53,245 bases of DNA from positions 1 through 53,245 of IMG/VR virus record IMGVR_UViG_3300042905_005752. One strand, given 5' to 3'. Of this stretch, positions 1 through 7,199 are shown one piece after another (position 1 is the first letter of the stretch; every line of letters begins with the position of its first letter). Source of the stretch: a virus. The position numbers and the translations under genes are program-made. The notes under the pieces are model-generated. The model saw only the letters and a program-made list of their open reading frames with translations. It was not told where the DNA came from and ran no database searches.

Positions 1-87
1 GGGGGCTTTCCCCTCACCGTCCAACCACCCATCTTGCAATGAGCGGACCCTAAGTAGGTTGGCTTTGAATTTGCTTTCGGTTTGCAT
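1..87 (-). CDS. Hypothetical protein, 3' end cut by window edge
   Basis: Open frame of 29 codons running off the left edge without a stop. The start is the ATG at 85-87 in the context CCAAAATG, the usual start context here. The visible peptide contains GWLDGEGKAP, a kind of motif I associate with small phage and cyanobacterial orphan proteins, but I cannot assign a function. It follows an unusually long repeated A/C leader. Confidence 0.7.
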   Translation of the reverse strand, partial: MQTESKFKANLLRVRSLQDGWLDGEGKAP

Positions 88-147
88 TTTGGTTTGTGGT
101 TGGCTTGTGGTTGGCTTGTGGTTGGCTTGTGGTTGGCTGGTTAATAC
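88..147 (-). repeat. Tandem 11-bp A/C-rich repeat forming a 5' leader
   Basis: About four copies of AAGCCAACCAC on the minus strand run directly into ACAAACCAAAATG, the start of the gene at 1-87. The tract contains almost no G, so it should be unstructured as RNA. There is no Shine-Dalgarno sequence. It is the clearest example of the A/C leaders seen before many genes in this window. Confidence 0.8.
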
Positions 148-178
148 AACTCAAAAGTTTAAGGAGATGGCGCCAGAG

Positions 179-367
179 TCACTTGTCAAGAAAGGCAGCC
201 AAAACCAGGAGCAAGGCAATGAAAGAGATACCAATTAGAACAGAAATCCACAGAGGAGAAAGCACCCAAATCCAGGGCCAAGTGATGTGACCGGTAAGTT
301 TGAGACCAATAAACAAAACAGTAAGCAAACCATAGAATCCAATCCCTGAAGAAGATGATGAGGACAT
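179..367 (-). CDS. Small membrane protein
   Basis: 62 residues starting MSSSSSS. Two hydrophobic segments are visible, about residues 9-27 and 35-58, so it is probably a two-helix inner-membrane protein. The start follows ACACAAATG. A TATACT hexamer about 80 bp upstream could be a -10 box. No family recognised. Confidence 0.65.
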   Translation of the reverse strand: MSSSSSSGIGFYGLLTVLFIGLKLTGHITWPWIWVLSPLWISVLIGISFIALLLVLAAFLDK

Positions 368-518
368 TTGTGTGCGGCGGCGAGATTGTAGTGATATTTT
401 GATTGGGTGTAGGGTAGCTGAGGGGGTATGGACTCACACCTAGTATAGGAGACCCTAGGCAAGTGACTAGTGGTGAAAACCGAACATGCCACCCTGGCCA
501 AACTCCCCCTAGCCACTT

Positions 519-773
519 CTATTTGGGATGAACAAGGTTCGTCAAATCCGCAGGCAGTAGTTCTATCATATAGATTGAATCCCGGAGGATAAATGGATTC
601 AGCACAATTGCATTACCCTTTTCATCTTGTAAGGTATAGGAGTTACCTCCCTTATGGCATCCATCCCCTAACTCTTCCAGCTCTGTGGTTAAGACTTCGT
701 ACCTCTCCCTGGAATAAGGCTCGTGTCTTGTTGCGATGATTCCGAAATCTTTTGTAATAATTTTTACTCTCAT
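519..773 (-). CDS. Hypothetical protein (84 aa)
   Basis: The start is placed at the ATG at 771-773 (MRVKIITKDFG) because it has the CAAAATG context; a longer TTG-started reading to 806 would run into the upstream gene. Soluble, mixed alpha/beta composition. It follows the acidic-tail gene by 29 bp and is probably cotranscribed. Function unknown. Confidence 0.65.
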   Translation of the reverse strand: MRVKIITKDFGIIATRHEPYSRERYEVLTTELEELGDGCHKGGNSYTLQDEKGNAIVLNPFILRDSIYMIELLPADLTNLVHPK

Positions 774-802
774 TTTGCTTGTGGGTGTGGATTCAGTTGT
801 TG

Positions 803-1648
803 TCAATCTTCGTCGTTATCGCTGCCATCGGTATCGTACCAGCTATCGTCCCCATCGGTATCATCCTCGATGTCATCATCCCCATCGGCATCATCATCAC
901 CACCGGTACCGTACCAGCCATTGCCGCCATCGGTATCTTCCTCGATATCGTCATCATCACTACCGGCACCATCCCCATCAGTATCCCTAAGTCTCAAAAC
1001 TCTGGCTGATCTATAATTGAAGGTCTTGTTTGGGTCCCCACCTAATTTTTTCATCCTGTTATATTGAGCTTCAATCTCTCCAAACTCTACCATTTTAGCC
1101 AACAAGTATAACCTCTCACATGAGGAAATAAAAGTAGTGGCCGACCCGCAGAGATAAGTCAAACGGGCTTCTTCCATAATTTTTTCTTTATCATCGGGGT
1201 TATCATCGAGCCAAACAAGCATCTTTTTATACGCGTCTTTGCTATTCTTGTGCCAGATCTTGCTAGATGTTTTTTCTTTCCCTTTCCAAGACGGTGATGG
1301 AACTTCTAGCCAATCTGGATATTCCCCTATGAAGCGACTTCGGACGATTCTGGTGATACTTTGAGTGTGCCTGGCCCCGGAAATTACCCTAATCTCTTCA
1401 ATCAGGTCCTTGGCATCTTGAAATTCTTTGAATAGCTTTTTAAGACTCCTCATTGCATTAGGGTAGTTATCACTCCCCATTGCTTCGGTGAAGGCATCAA
1501 GCTTTTCTTTGTACCGGGCAAGGAGTTTAAATCTGGATTGTATTACCCTGATAGCATTAATTAGAAGCTTAGTGTCGGTTAGCTTCATTAGTTCGTCTTG
1601 AACTTCAAGGAGATAAGTCCTTGAGTATTTCATATTTTGTATCGTCAT
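803..1648 (-). CDS. Hypothetical protein with long acidic C-terminal tail
   Basis: 281 residues. The first 215 or so look like a helical soluble domain. The last 60 are dominated by Asp and Glu with Gly, Trp and Tyr in repeated DDD/DTDG-type units, encoded by GAT-rich repetitive DNA at 803-1000. Such tails occur in DNA mimics and in proteins that bind basic partners, which is inference only. Start ATG in the context AAACAAAATG. No family recognised. Confidence 0.75.
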   Translation of the reverse strand: MTIQNMKYSRTYLLEVQDELMKLTDTKLLINAIRVIQSRFKLLARYKEKLDAFTEAMGSDNYPNAMRSLKKLFKEFQDAKDLIEEIRVISGARHTQSITRIVRSRFIGEYPDWLEVPSPSWKGKEKTSSKIWHKNSKDAYKKMLVWLDDNPDDKEKIMEEARLTYLCGSATTFISSCERLYLLAKMVEFGEIEAQYNRMKKLGGDPNKTFNYRSARVLRLRDTDGDGAGSDDDDIEEDTDGGNGWYGTGGDDDADGDDDIEDDTDGDDSWYDTDGSDNDED

Positions 1649-1713
1649 TTTGTTTCGTAGTAGTTTTGGTTTAAGGGGATTTTACTGCTTAGATTTTACC
1701 CCTTGCTATTGGG

Positions 1714-1929
1714 TTAATTGCTGTTGGGACGAATAGGATACAGGCTGACCCTTACTTGAGTTTGGTGTTCGTCATTTGACCAGATAGTCCAATCAGCGTA
1801 TCCAACCCGGTAAGACTTGCCATCCAGAGTTAGGAAGCTTTCTCTTGCGGGAATTGCGGGGAGTTCTAGCTGGCGGTGATCAATATAAGAATCGTTATCG
1901 TCAGCGTTTGTGAATTGAATTGGAATCAT
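1714..1929 (-). CDS. Hypothetical protein (71 aa)
   Basis: Small soluble protein with a beta-rich centre (YRVGYADWTIW). The start ATG follows TTGCATA. It lies in the same direction as its neighbours with 60-65 bp gaps. No recognised domain. Confidence 0.6.
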   Translation of the reverse strand: MIPIQFTNADDNDSYIDHRQLELPAIPARESFLTLDGKSYRVGYADWTIWSNDEHQTQVRVSLYPIRPNSN

Positions 1930-1989
1930 TATGCAATAAAGATTAGAAAGGCCATTGGGTCTGCATTAATTGAAAAAGAAGCATGGAAT

Positions 1990-2277
1990 TTACCAACTAT
2001 GTTCAAATCGAATTTTATGAACACCTTGGGGAATCTCCGAAAGGATGATCTCATAGCCTTCGGAACCAGGGCAAGGGACAACTTCATGGACCGGGATTTT
2101 TACTTCCAGGGTACTATCTGGGTCGATATACTCGGGTTTGATGCCGCCGAAATAGTCCGAAGTTTCTTCCGGCAAGGACACCCCAACTTCTTGACAAACT
2201 CGTAGAACTTTGAGATGTTTTTGATGCTCTGCATCGTCAGGGGAACGGTAGCCTTTGACGTAGGTTGACATTGACAT
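1990..2277 (-). CDS. Hypothetical protein (95 aa)
   Basis: Starts MSMSTYVKGYRSPDD in the context ACCACAAAATG. The N-terminal half is helical (HQKHLKVLRVCQEVG) and the C-terminal half beta-rich, ending IRFEHSW. It resembles many phage orphan proteins of about 95 residues. Function unknown. Confidence 0.65.
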   Translation of the reverse strand: MSMSTYVKGYRSPDDAEHQKHLKVLRVCQEVGVSLPEETSDYFGGIKPEYIDPDSTLEVKIPVHEVVPCPGSEGYEIILSEIPQGVHKIRFEHSW

Positions 2278-2331
2278 TTTGTGGTCGGGTTATTGTCGTG
2301 GTAGTGAGCAGAGTTTAAAGGTTTCGGAAAT

Positions 2332-2637
2332 TCAGCGGGGAACGTGTTCCCTCTTATCAAGTTCTGCCTTGAGGTTGTCTCTTAAGAATATGAGGTCCCT
2401 AACCTGTGAAGCTCGGTACAGGGGGTTAGGCTGGTAAATTCCTAGTTCATTCAATACTTGCTTGGGTATTACCGCAGTTTCAGGATAACCCTCCAGGTCC
2501 TTTTTGTGGACTTCATAGGCATTCCAATCCCAATCATGCAGCACGCTGAGCTGGCCACTAACCATTCGAAATACCTTAAGCAGCCTGGGTGTAGGTAGCT
2601 TCAAGAGGTAGTCTAGATTGTTGTTGTTTGGGTTCAT
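2332..2637 (-). CDS. Hypothetical protein, paralogue of 6600-6830
   Basis: 101 residues. The N-terminus MNPNNNNLDYLLKLPTPRLL matches that of the protein at 6600-6830 in spacing, and both end in a basic helical stretch with an arginine-rich KREHVPR or RREHLIRN sequence. They appear to be members of a small gene family dispersed by duplication. The start follows CGAAACTATG. Function unknown. Confidence 0.7.
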   Translation of the reverse strand: MNPNNNNLDYLLKLPTPRLLKVFRMVSGQLSVLHDWDWNAYEVHKKDLEGYPETAVIPKQVLNELGIYQPNPLYRASQVRDLIFLRDNLKAELDKREHVPR

Positions 2638-2703
2638 AGTTTCGTTGGGCGCACGGGTTAGAAAATCCGGGCATCAACCCGAAGTCACCAATCCAGGGCC
2701 ATC

Positions 2704-3813
2704 CTACCGGATCCCAAGCAGTTTGTCAAGTTGTTGGGGCCGTAGGTCTGCTAGCCACTGCCGGAAGGTAGGGTACCTACCGGAGCGTATTGCGAAACAG
2801 GCTGCCGATACCGAGGGGGCATCTTTGAGAATTGCAATGGCGAATTCCTTTTGCGTTAAGGCTCCATACTTATGAAGCATCATCTCACATAAAGATTGCA
2901 TCGCAGGGATAGCAGAGTCCAGATGAATCGAAAACTTATCTCTATATTCAGGGAAGTGCAATAGGAACTCTTCCAAGTCGTCATTAAGGAACAATTCCGA
3001 AAAGTCAGGCTCGCCATTATTCCATGCCCGGTGTAGTTGGCAGTATAACCTAGACTTAATCTTAACCCTTCCAACCCCATCAAACAATACATAACCTTCA
3101 TGATTTGAATCTCGCTTTTCAACTTTGGTAAGTACAGAGTCAAGGTCACTGAATTCGTAAGATGGGGCCACCACATAGCCATACCACCCAAACTCTTCCA
3201 GATCACACTCTTCGAAGTCCTGATCTCGGTCTCGTACTGCTAGTAAGGGAAGTTTGGGCGCATCGTAGTTAATAACATCTTTATTATCTAGGTGACATAA
3301 CTCAAAGATGTAGCAAATTGACGGGTCTAGGCATTCCTTTAAGTACCCTACTTTTTCGAATACATCCCAGAATAATTCATCAAAGGTTTTTTTAGTTTTT
3401 CCTACTAGGCCATCCCCTGCTACTGAACCAGAAGTTGAAACGAGCCATTGCCCCCTATACTCAAACAATTTAATTAAGGAGCCGGAAAATTTCTCATAAA
3501 CCTTGGTGCGAGACCAATCTAGTTCGTGACAGTAACCTTCCCCAACGTTGAAAAATCTATCGAACGCATATGCAACCAAGCGATAGTACGGCGAGTGGTC
3601 ACCATCGTTATCAACACGCTCGACCACAGCACCACGGCAGGCACAAACCAGCGGATTTGATTTGGATGCTAAAATCGTCCCATATTTCAAATTAAAAAGG
3701 TTCGGATACCTTTCATCGCGAGTAACACGAATGTCATACTCAGCTAGGGCGTCTAGGGCATTGTAACCCCTCTCGTTAAGCCAGTCAATCAAGTAGTGGC
3801 GCAAGTTTTCCAT
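2704..3813 (-). CDS. T4 Rnl1-like RNA ligase
   Basis: 369 residues. Nucleotidyltransferase motifs appear in order: motif I around EKFSGSLIKLF with the nucleophilic lysine of KxxG, motif IIIa FELCHLDNKDVINY, motif IV HEGYVLF and motif V VKIKSRLYCQLH, closest to the T4 Rnl1 family. Rnl1 seals tRNA cut by host anticodon nucleases. No polynucleotide kinase partner is seen here. The chosen start (MENLRHYL) lies just 6 bp after a TATACT -10 box; a longer in-frame reading to 3873 would cross that promoter. An RlaP-type nucleotidyltransferase lies at 25251-26375. Confidence 0.9.
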   Translation of the reverse strand: MENLRHYLIDWLNERGYNALDALAEYDIRVTRDERYPNLFNLKYGTILASKSNPLVCACRGAVVERVDNDGDHSPYYRLVAYAFDRFFNVGEGYCHELDWSRTKVYEKFSGSLIKLFEYRGQWLVSTSGSVAGDGLVGKTKKTFDELFWDVFEKVGYLKECLDPSICYIFELCHLDNKDVINYDAPKLPLLAVRDRDQDFEECDLEEFGWYGYVVAPSYEFSDLDSVLTKVEKRDSNHEGYVLFDGVGRVKIKSRLYCQLHRAWNNGEPDFSELFLNDDLEEFLLHFPEYRDKFSIHLDSAIPAMQSLCEMMLHKYGALTQKEFAIAILKDAPSVSAACFAIRSGRYPTFRQWLADLRPQQLDKLLGIR

Positions 3814-3818
3814 GGTTG

Positions 3819-3824
3819 TAGTAT
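3819..3824 (-). promoter_or_regulatory. -10 box of the RNA ligase promoter
   Basis: On the minus strand TATACT is followed by ACAACCATGG. A weak TTACCC lies 17 bp upstream and a CGGTAAACCG hairpin precedes it. The expected start of transcription falls on or next to the initiator codon, so the mRNA would be nearly leaderless. Confidence 0.45.
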
Positions 3825-3863
3825 AGGTGGTTTTTACTGGCAGGGTAAGGCGGTTTACCGAAC

Positions 3864-3938
3864 TCATTTCCAAGAAATGGTTGTTTTACAATCATAATCA
3901 TCAACTTTTACTTCAAAACCTTTATTTCGTGCGTTCAT
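3864..3938 (-). CDS. Possible 24-residue peptide
   Basis: Frame of 24 codons (MNARNKGFEVKVDDYDCKTT...) whose ATG overlaps the stop of the 3935-4330 gene as ATGA, the coupling arrangement common in this window. It ends just before the RNA ligase promoter. Very short, with no homologue recognised; it could be chance. Confidence 0.35.
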   Translation of the reverse strand: MNARNKGFEVKVDDYDCKTTISWK

Positions 3939-4330
3939 TGTGCCACCTCATTTTCTTGATTCCATTTCCACTGATAATACTTATCCAGGGCAATTTTCTC
4001 TGCGTGTTCTTTGTCCCGTGCCCAACAGTATACTTCAAAGCAAGAATACACAACATTATCATAATACTTTTCATTTGGTTCAGAATAAACACCAAGGGAA
4101 ATTTGTTGAGCCGTGTAATTAATGGCATTAGTTTTTGCGTTGATATTCACACGCCATGCAAAATGACCCGGGGGGTGCTCGGGAATTTCTAGTGCGTCCA
4201 ACTCATATTCTTCAATATCTGAATTTGGGCAGTGCTTTTGCGCTTCTTCTGCCAGTTCACGAGTTGAATATGTTGCAATAATGTGGTAATCTGAATATTC
4301 TCCTTCAGTTAGAATGTAGATGGTTTTCAT
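3935..4330 (-). CDS. Hypothetical protein (131 aa)
   Basis: Begins MKTIYILTEGEYSDYHIIAT, an N-terminal type common in small phage proteins that start with a beta strand and then a helix (STRELAEEAQKH). The start context is AACAAAATG. The C-terminus is rich in aromatic residues. Function unknown. Confidence 0.75.
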   Translation of the reverse strand: MKTIYILTEGEYSDYHIIATYSTRELAEEAQKHCPNSDIEEYELDALEIPEHPPGHFAWRVNINAKTNAINYTAQQISLGVYSEPNEKYYDNVVYSCFEVYCWARDKEHAEKIALDKYYQWKWNQENEVAQ

Positions 4331-4437
4331 TTTGTTATAGGTTGATTGAGTGAGGGGTGAATTGAATAGCTATCGTAACACAAATTGCCCTACCCACGTA
4401 GAACAGTGTGCCAGTTGGCCAAGTGTCCACACATGGG

Positions 4438-4650
4438 TTAGTCTTGTGGCTGTTTTGCCATGTTCAGTTGTGCAATATGAAGAAGTTTTTCCTTCCTTGC
4501 TTTTTGCTTTAGGTAGATAACAAAAGAAATATTCATTTTGCCACCTTCACATTTTTTGCAAGGGCGATGAGTTTGGTTATACCAATCTGCGTACTCTTGT
4601 TTTGCAACATCGGTATCATAAGCGACACCGCGATAGACTGCTTTAGACAT
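4438..4650 (-). CDS. DUF4278-like small protein
   Basis: 70 residues beginning MSKAVYRGVAYDTD, the YRGxxYD pattern of the cyanobacterial DUF4278 family, which supports a cyanobacterial host. A CKKCEGG pair of cysteines follows and then a basic C-terminal half. A GAGG sequence about 8 nt before the ATG could serve as a ribosome binding site, unlike most genes here. Confidence 0.6.
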   Translation of the reverse strand: MSKAVYRGVAYDTDVAKQEYADWYNQTHRPCKKCEGGKMNISFVIYLKQKARKEKLLHIAQLNMAKQPQD

Positions 4651-4830
4651 TTTTTTCCTCTATGGTGAAATCATGAGTCCCGTTCCTTCGGAAGGCGATT
4701 GCGTTTCTCGTCGTCCTACTTGCGTCCACTGTGTGTTAATAGCGGATGAACGATGGTAGTTTAGGTCTCTGATATCTTGTATAGCTTATAATACCCATCT
4801 ATTTAGAAATCAGGTTCACTCAATACCCCG
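4651..4830. other. Intergenic stretch without a clear gene
   Basis: 180 bp between two minus-strand genes. It holds stops in all relevant frames, a possible CATGAT -10 box close to the downstream gene and a CCTTCCGAAGG palindrome. Nothing else is supported. Confidence 0.4.
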
Positions 4831-5115
4831 TTATCCAAACTCCTTCTTAAGTTCCTCATAAGCCATCCTGCGACTCTCTTTCCACTCATTTTCTTTGTCG
4901 ATGCGGGCGTTATATTCGGAGTCAGTTTCTGGGCGGGTTTTAGTTACTTGGACGTAGAAAATATCGCCTTCATAGACTTCTGCCCTTCTCAACTCAATTC
5001 TTTCCCACCCTTCTGATTGAAGGTTCCGGAGATGTTCGATAAAAACGGAAATGTCATGGGAGTCATATTCCCCCATAACGGTTCTAAAGTCATTAACTTG
5101 TTTACGGTCAGTCAT
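4831..5115 (-). CDS. Hypothetical protein, RxETDxEYxxR family
   Basis: 94 residues from MTDRKQVND, start after an A-rich leader. It contains the motif RPETDSEYNARIDKE near the C-terminus. The proteins at 41360-41740 and 41792-42151 have the same motif (REETDEEYEKR, REETDAEFQAR) at the same relative place, after a similar helix-beta region. This is a dispersed paralogue family of unknown function. Confidence 0.7.
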   Translation of the reverse strand: MTDRKQVNDFRTVMGEYDSHDISVFIEHLRNLQSEGWERIELRRAEVYEGDIFYVQVTKTRPETDSEYNARIDKENEWKESRRMAYEELKKEFG

Positions 5116-5192
5116 TTTTTTATTTGGGGTGTTAAGTGAAACTACGATACTTCGGCAGATGTCTAGGATTTGACTTCGGGAGGTAGGCACAG

Positions 5193-5519
5193 TTAGGAAA
5201 ACACAGTTAGGAAAACTTTGTATGCAAGCCGGTACTTGCACCACAATTTATGATAACTAGCTGCCAACCATTTTGGCTGTTTAGGGTGGGGCTTTAGGTA
5301 CCAGTTTGCATACCCGATTTGAATAGCCATTTGCCCCCTATTGACAGACAACCCAGTTAGCTTCTCAGCTTCTTTCACTGCTGTTTCTATGCTGTCAGAA
5401 ATTATTTCACAGTGAATCGGGCAAGGGGTAGAAGTCCATGGTTCCCACTTATAGGGGCCAGGTTCAACGAACACATAACAATCTTTCAGTTTCATGGTTT
5501 CCAAGGAAGAGTCGTTCAT
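5193..5519 (-). CDS. Hypothetical protein (108 aa)
   Basis: Starts MNDSSLETMKLKDCYVFVEP; the internal ATG at 5493-5495 (MKLKDCY) is an equally good start. Mixed alpha/beta composition with no recognised domain. Confidence 0.6.
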   Translation of the reverse strand: MNDSSLETMKLKDCYVFVEPGPYKWEPWTSTPCPIHCEIISDSIETAVKEAEKLTGLSVNRGQMAIQIGYANWYLKPHPKQPKWLAASYHKLWCKYRLAYKVFLTVFS

Positions 5520-5539
5520 AAACTAAGGGTACCGTCTCT

Positions 5540-5839
5540 TCAAGGGTCAGTCAGACCCAATGCCTCTTTCTCTTCTTTTGAGAGTTTCTTGAGGGCGGCC
5601 TGCCGGACTTTTTCCTTGTCGGATTCCAGCTCAACTATGTCGTAATCGATTACGTTAACCGGTATGATGTCCCAGTCTCCGTACTGATTCAAAGACCATT
5701 TGCCCCTTCGCCCCATGACTCCAGGTTGCTCGTCGATGTACCTCTCAGCATGTTGCCTGTGAAGGAAAGCGAGATCTGGAACCATTGGTCCCCTACCCTC
5801 TGTTTCATCAGCGTTGCGATAAGTTTGCCAGATTTGCAT
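5540..5839 (-). CDS. Hypothetical protein, MQIxQTYRNAD family
   Basis: 99 residues. The first 50 closely match the protein at 7196-7510 (QTYRNADxTEGRGPM, then PDLAFLHxxHAERxIDEQPG), so the two are paralogues. The C-terminus is KLSKEEKEALGL. The pair also share promoter and leader: TTGTTT, 17 nt, TATGAT or TATAAT, then an A/C leader ending CGCACAAATCAATG. The duplication therefore took the regulatory DNA along. Confidence 0.8.
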   Translation of the reverse strand: MQIWQTYRNADETEGRGPMVPDLAFLHRQHAERYIDEQPGVMGRRGKWSLNQYGDWDIIPVNVIDYDIVELESDKEKVRQAALKKLSKEEKEALGLTDP

Positions 5840-5869
5840 TGATTTGTGCGGTAGGGTGTTTATGTAATA

Positions 5870-5898
5870 ATCATACTGTGTCTGCGTGGCAGAAACAA
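5870..5898 (-). promoter_or_regulatory. Promoter TTGTTT-17-TATGAT
   Basis: The -35 box is at 5893-5898 and the -10 box at 5870-5875 on the minus strand, followed by an A/C leader of about 25 nt and the gene at 5540-5839. A GC-rich hairpin precedes it at 5920-5935. Confidence 0.7.
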
Positions 5899-5919
5899 GC
5901 CGGGGAACCGAGCCGGGTA

Positions 5920-5935
5920 GGGCGGTTTACCGCCC
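5920..5935 (-). terminator. GC-rich hairpin at gene boundary
   Basis: Perfect inverted repeat GGGCGG TAAA CCGCCC directly after the stop of the gene at 5937-6170 and just before the next promoter. A likely terminator or insulator, but it has no immediate T run. Confidence 0.5.
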
Positions 5936-5936
5936 C

Positions 5937-6170
5937 TCAGTCAAAGTGTATCTTGGCCACCCTTGGCTTGGACGCAACAATGTAGTAATCAGGGACGTGA
6001 TCGGTTGGATTAGCCTTGTTGACTTCTATGAATCTAGCCTGGGCTTCTTCAAAGGTAGTGTAATACTCATTCCAGTTTTCACTACCCCATCCACGTTCAG
6101 ACTCACGGACTTCAACAAGCCAAAGTTCGCCGATTGTGCTCAGGATTTGTTCTTCTGTGATTCGTGCCAT
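5937..6170 (-). CDS. Hypothetical protein (77 aa)
   Basis: Starts MARITEEQILSTIGELWLVEV in the CAAAATG context. The pattern of strand, helix (TTFEEAQARFIEVNKA) and strand (YYIVASKPRVAKI) is typical of small phage orphan proteins. Function unknown. Confidence 0.65.
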   Translation of the reverse strand: MARITEEQILSTIGELWLVEVRESERGWGSENWNEYYTTFEEAQARFIEVNKANPTDHVPDYYIVASKPRVAKIHFD

Positions 6171-6275
6171 TTTGCTGTGGGGTAGTAATGCGAATGGGTC
6201 AATTGCGGGGCAGATGCTCACGACGAGCCAGTTGATTTCAAGAATATGTCGAATCTGGAAGTTTGTCTACAACAT

Positions 6276-6548
6276 TTAATCACCCTCAAAAACGAATGGA
6301 ACCACTGGCATTTCATAATTCCAATTGAACTTTTCTACAAGTTTGGTCATCAAATACTCAGCATCTAAAGTTTTTTTACTGAAAGTAACACCACAAGAGG
6401 TAATTTTATACTCAATTACGTCTTTATCTCTCTCCAAAAGACTGCAAAAAGATATTAAATCGTCCATACTTGTGCATACCACTTGGGGTGGTGCATCATA
6501 ACAAACTACACCAACTCGGTATTCGACTGTAAAAACTTTAAATGTCAT
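6276..6548 (-). CDS. Hypothetical protein (90 aa)
   Basis: Alpha/beta protein starting MTFKVFTVEYRVGVVCY, ATG preceded by AGCAGCA. It is more AT-rich than its neighbours. No recognised domain. Confidence 0.65.
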   Translation of the reverse strand: MTFKVFTVEYRVGVVCYDAPPQVVCTSMDDLISFCSLLERDKDVIEYKITSCGVTFSKKTLDAEYLMTKLVEKFNWNYEMPVVPFVFEGD

Positions 6549-6599
6549 TGCTGCTATGATTGTTTACGATCAGTTATTCGTTTTTATTGAAAGAGAAGG

Positions 6600-6830
6600 T
6601 CAATTTCGGATAAGGTGCTCACGCCGAGCCAGTTCCTCCCTCATTGGGTCTAATCTTTTTTCTACTTCTTGCCTGTGTGCGCGAATATTCACACATTTCG
6701 AACAATCACAAGACCACACCCAATCTTCCACGTAGAAGTGGTTTTGGCTTCTTTCGGACCTGTATGCCGCAAGTAGGCGGTGTGTCGGCAGCTTGAGGAT
6801 GGTTTCGAGTGAGTTACGGTTGGGGTCCAT
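6600..6830 (-). CDS. Hypothetical protein, paralogue of 2332-2637
   Basis: 76 residues beginning MDPNRNSLETILKLPTHRLL and ending RREHLIRN, as in the 2332-2637 protein. The middle differs and has a CDCSKC cysteine cluster that could bind metal. It has its own promoter 24 bp upstream. Confidence 0.7.
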   Translation of the reverse strand: MDPNRNSLETILKLPTHRLLAAYRSERSQNHFYVEDWVWSCDCSKCVNIRAHRQEVEKRLDPMREELARREHLIRN

Positions 6831-6853
6831 GCTAGATTTGTAGTTGCTTAGCT

Positions 6854-6881
6854 AGTATAGCACCTTTCGTGGTGGAGGCAA
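6854..6881 (-). promoter_or_regulatory. Promoter TTGCCT-16-TATACT
   Basis: The -35 box is at 6876-6881 and the -10 box at 6854-6859. The spacer ends AAAGGTGC, giving a TGC extended -10. The same spacer end occurs in the promoter at 49545-49573. Confidence 0.65.
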
Positions 6882-6914
6882 GGGTAGAAAACCGCCCTGT
6901 AAAAGTCACGGGAA

Positions 6915-6952
6915 CTACCGGTAAACTACTGGTAAACTACTGGTAAACTACC
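6915..6952. repeat. Three direct 11-bp repeats upstream of a promoter
   Basis: Plus-strand GGTAAACTACT occurs three times in succession (the last copy with one change), between the end of the upstream frame and the promoter at 6854-6881. The position upstream of a promoter suggests an operator or activator site; this is inference. Confidence 0.6.
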
Positions 6953-7199
6953 AGAAAGGCAACCGGAAAAGTCTCTCGAAAACTTGACGTATTAAGGGAG
7001 ATGGCCCTGTGCGAACCATTCGGGACGAAAAAGCCTTAAGGGGCCTCCAGGAAAACAGTGTAAGGCACCCTGACGAAAAAGCTTCATCGGTATAAGTCAA
7101 TTGGGATAGATCGTCCCGGATTAGCATAACCCAACTTGCCTCATTCTCGTTTTCTACCCGGATGTTGCGTCCAAGATTCCACCAACTTTGGATTGTCAT
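6948..7199 (-). CDS. Hypothetical protein, overlapping start
   Basis: 83 codons whose ATG overlaps the stop of the 7196-7510 gene (ATGA). The first half (MTIQSWWNLGRNIRVENENE) looks like protein. The second half is Ser/Arg/Phe-rich and less convincing, and the frame ends inside the direct repeats, so a frameshifted remnant is possible. Confidence 0.45.
   Translation of the reverse strand: MTIQSWWNLGRNIRVENENEASWVMLIRDDLSQLTYTDEAFSSGCLTLFSWRPLKAFSSRMVRTGPSPLIRQVFERLFRLPFW

Noticed and set aside
88-147. Iteron-type replication origin
   Set aside because: The 11-bp repeats run directly into a start codon, and similar A/C repeats precede many genes; a leader role fits better.
723-1016. Plus-strand frames of 60-97 codons over the Asp-rich tail, with Ser or His/Arg repeats
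   Set aside because: They are the antisense of the GAT-repeat coding region at 803-1648; there is no plus-strand start signal, and all accepted genes are on the minus strand.
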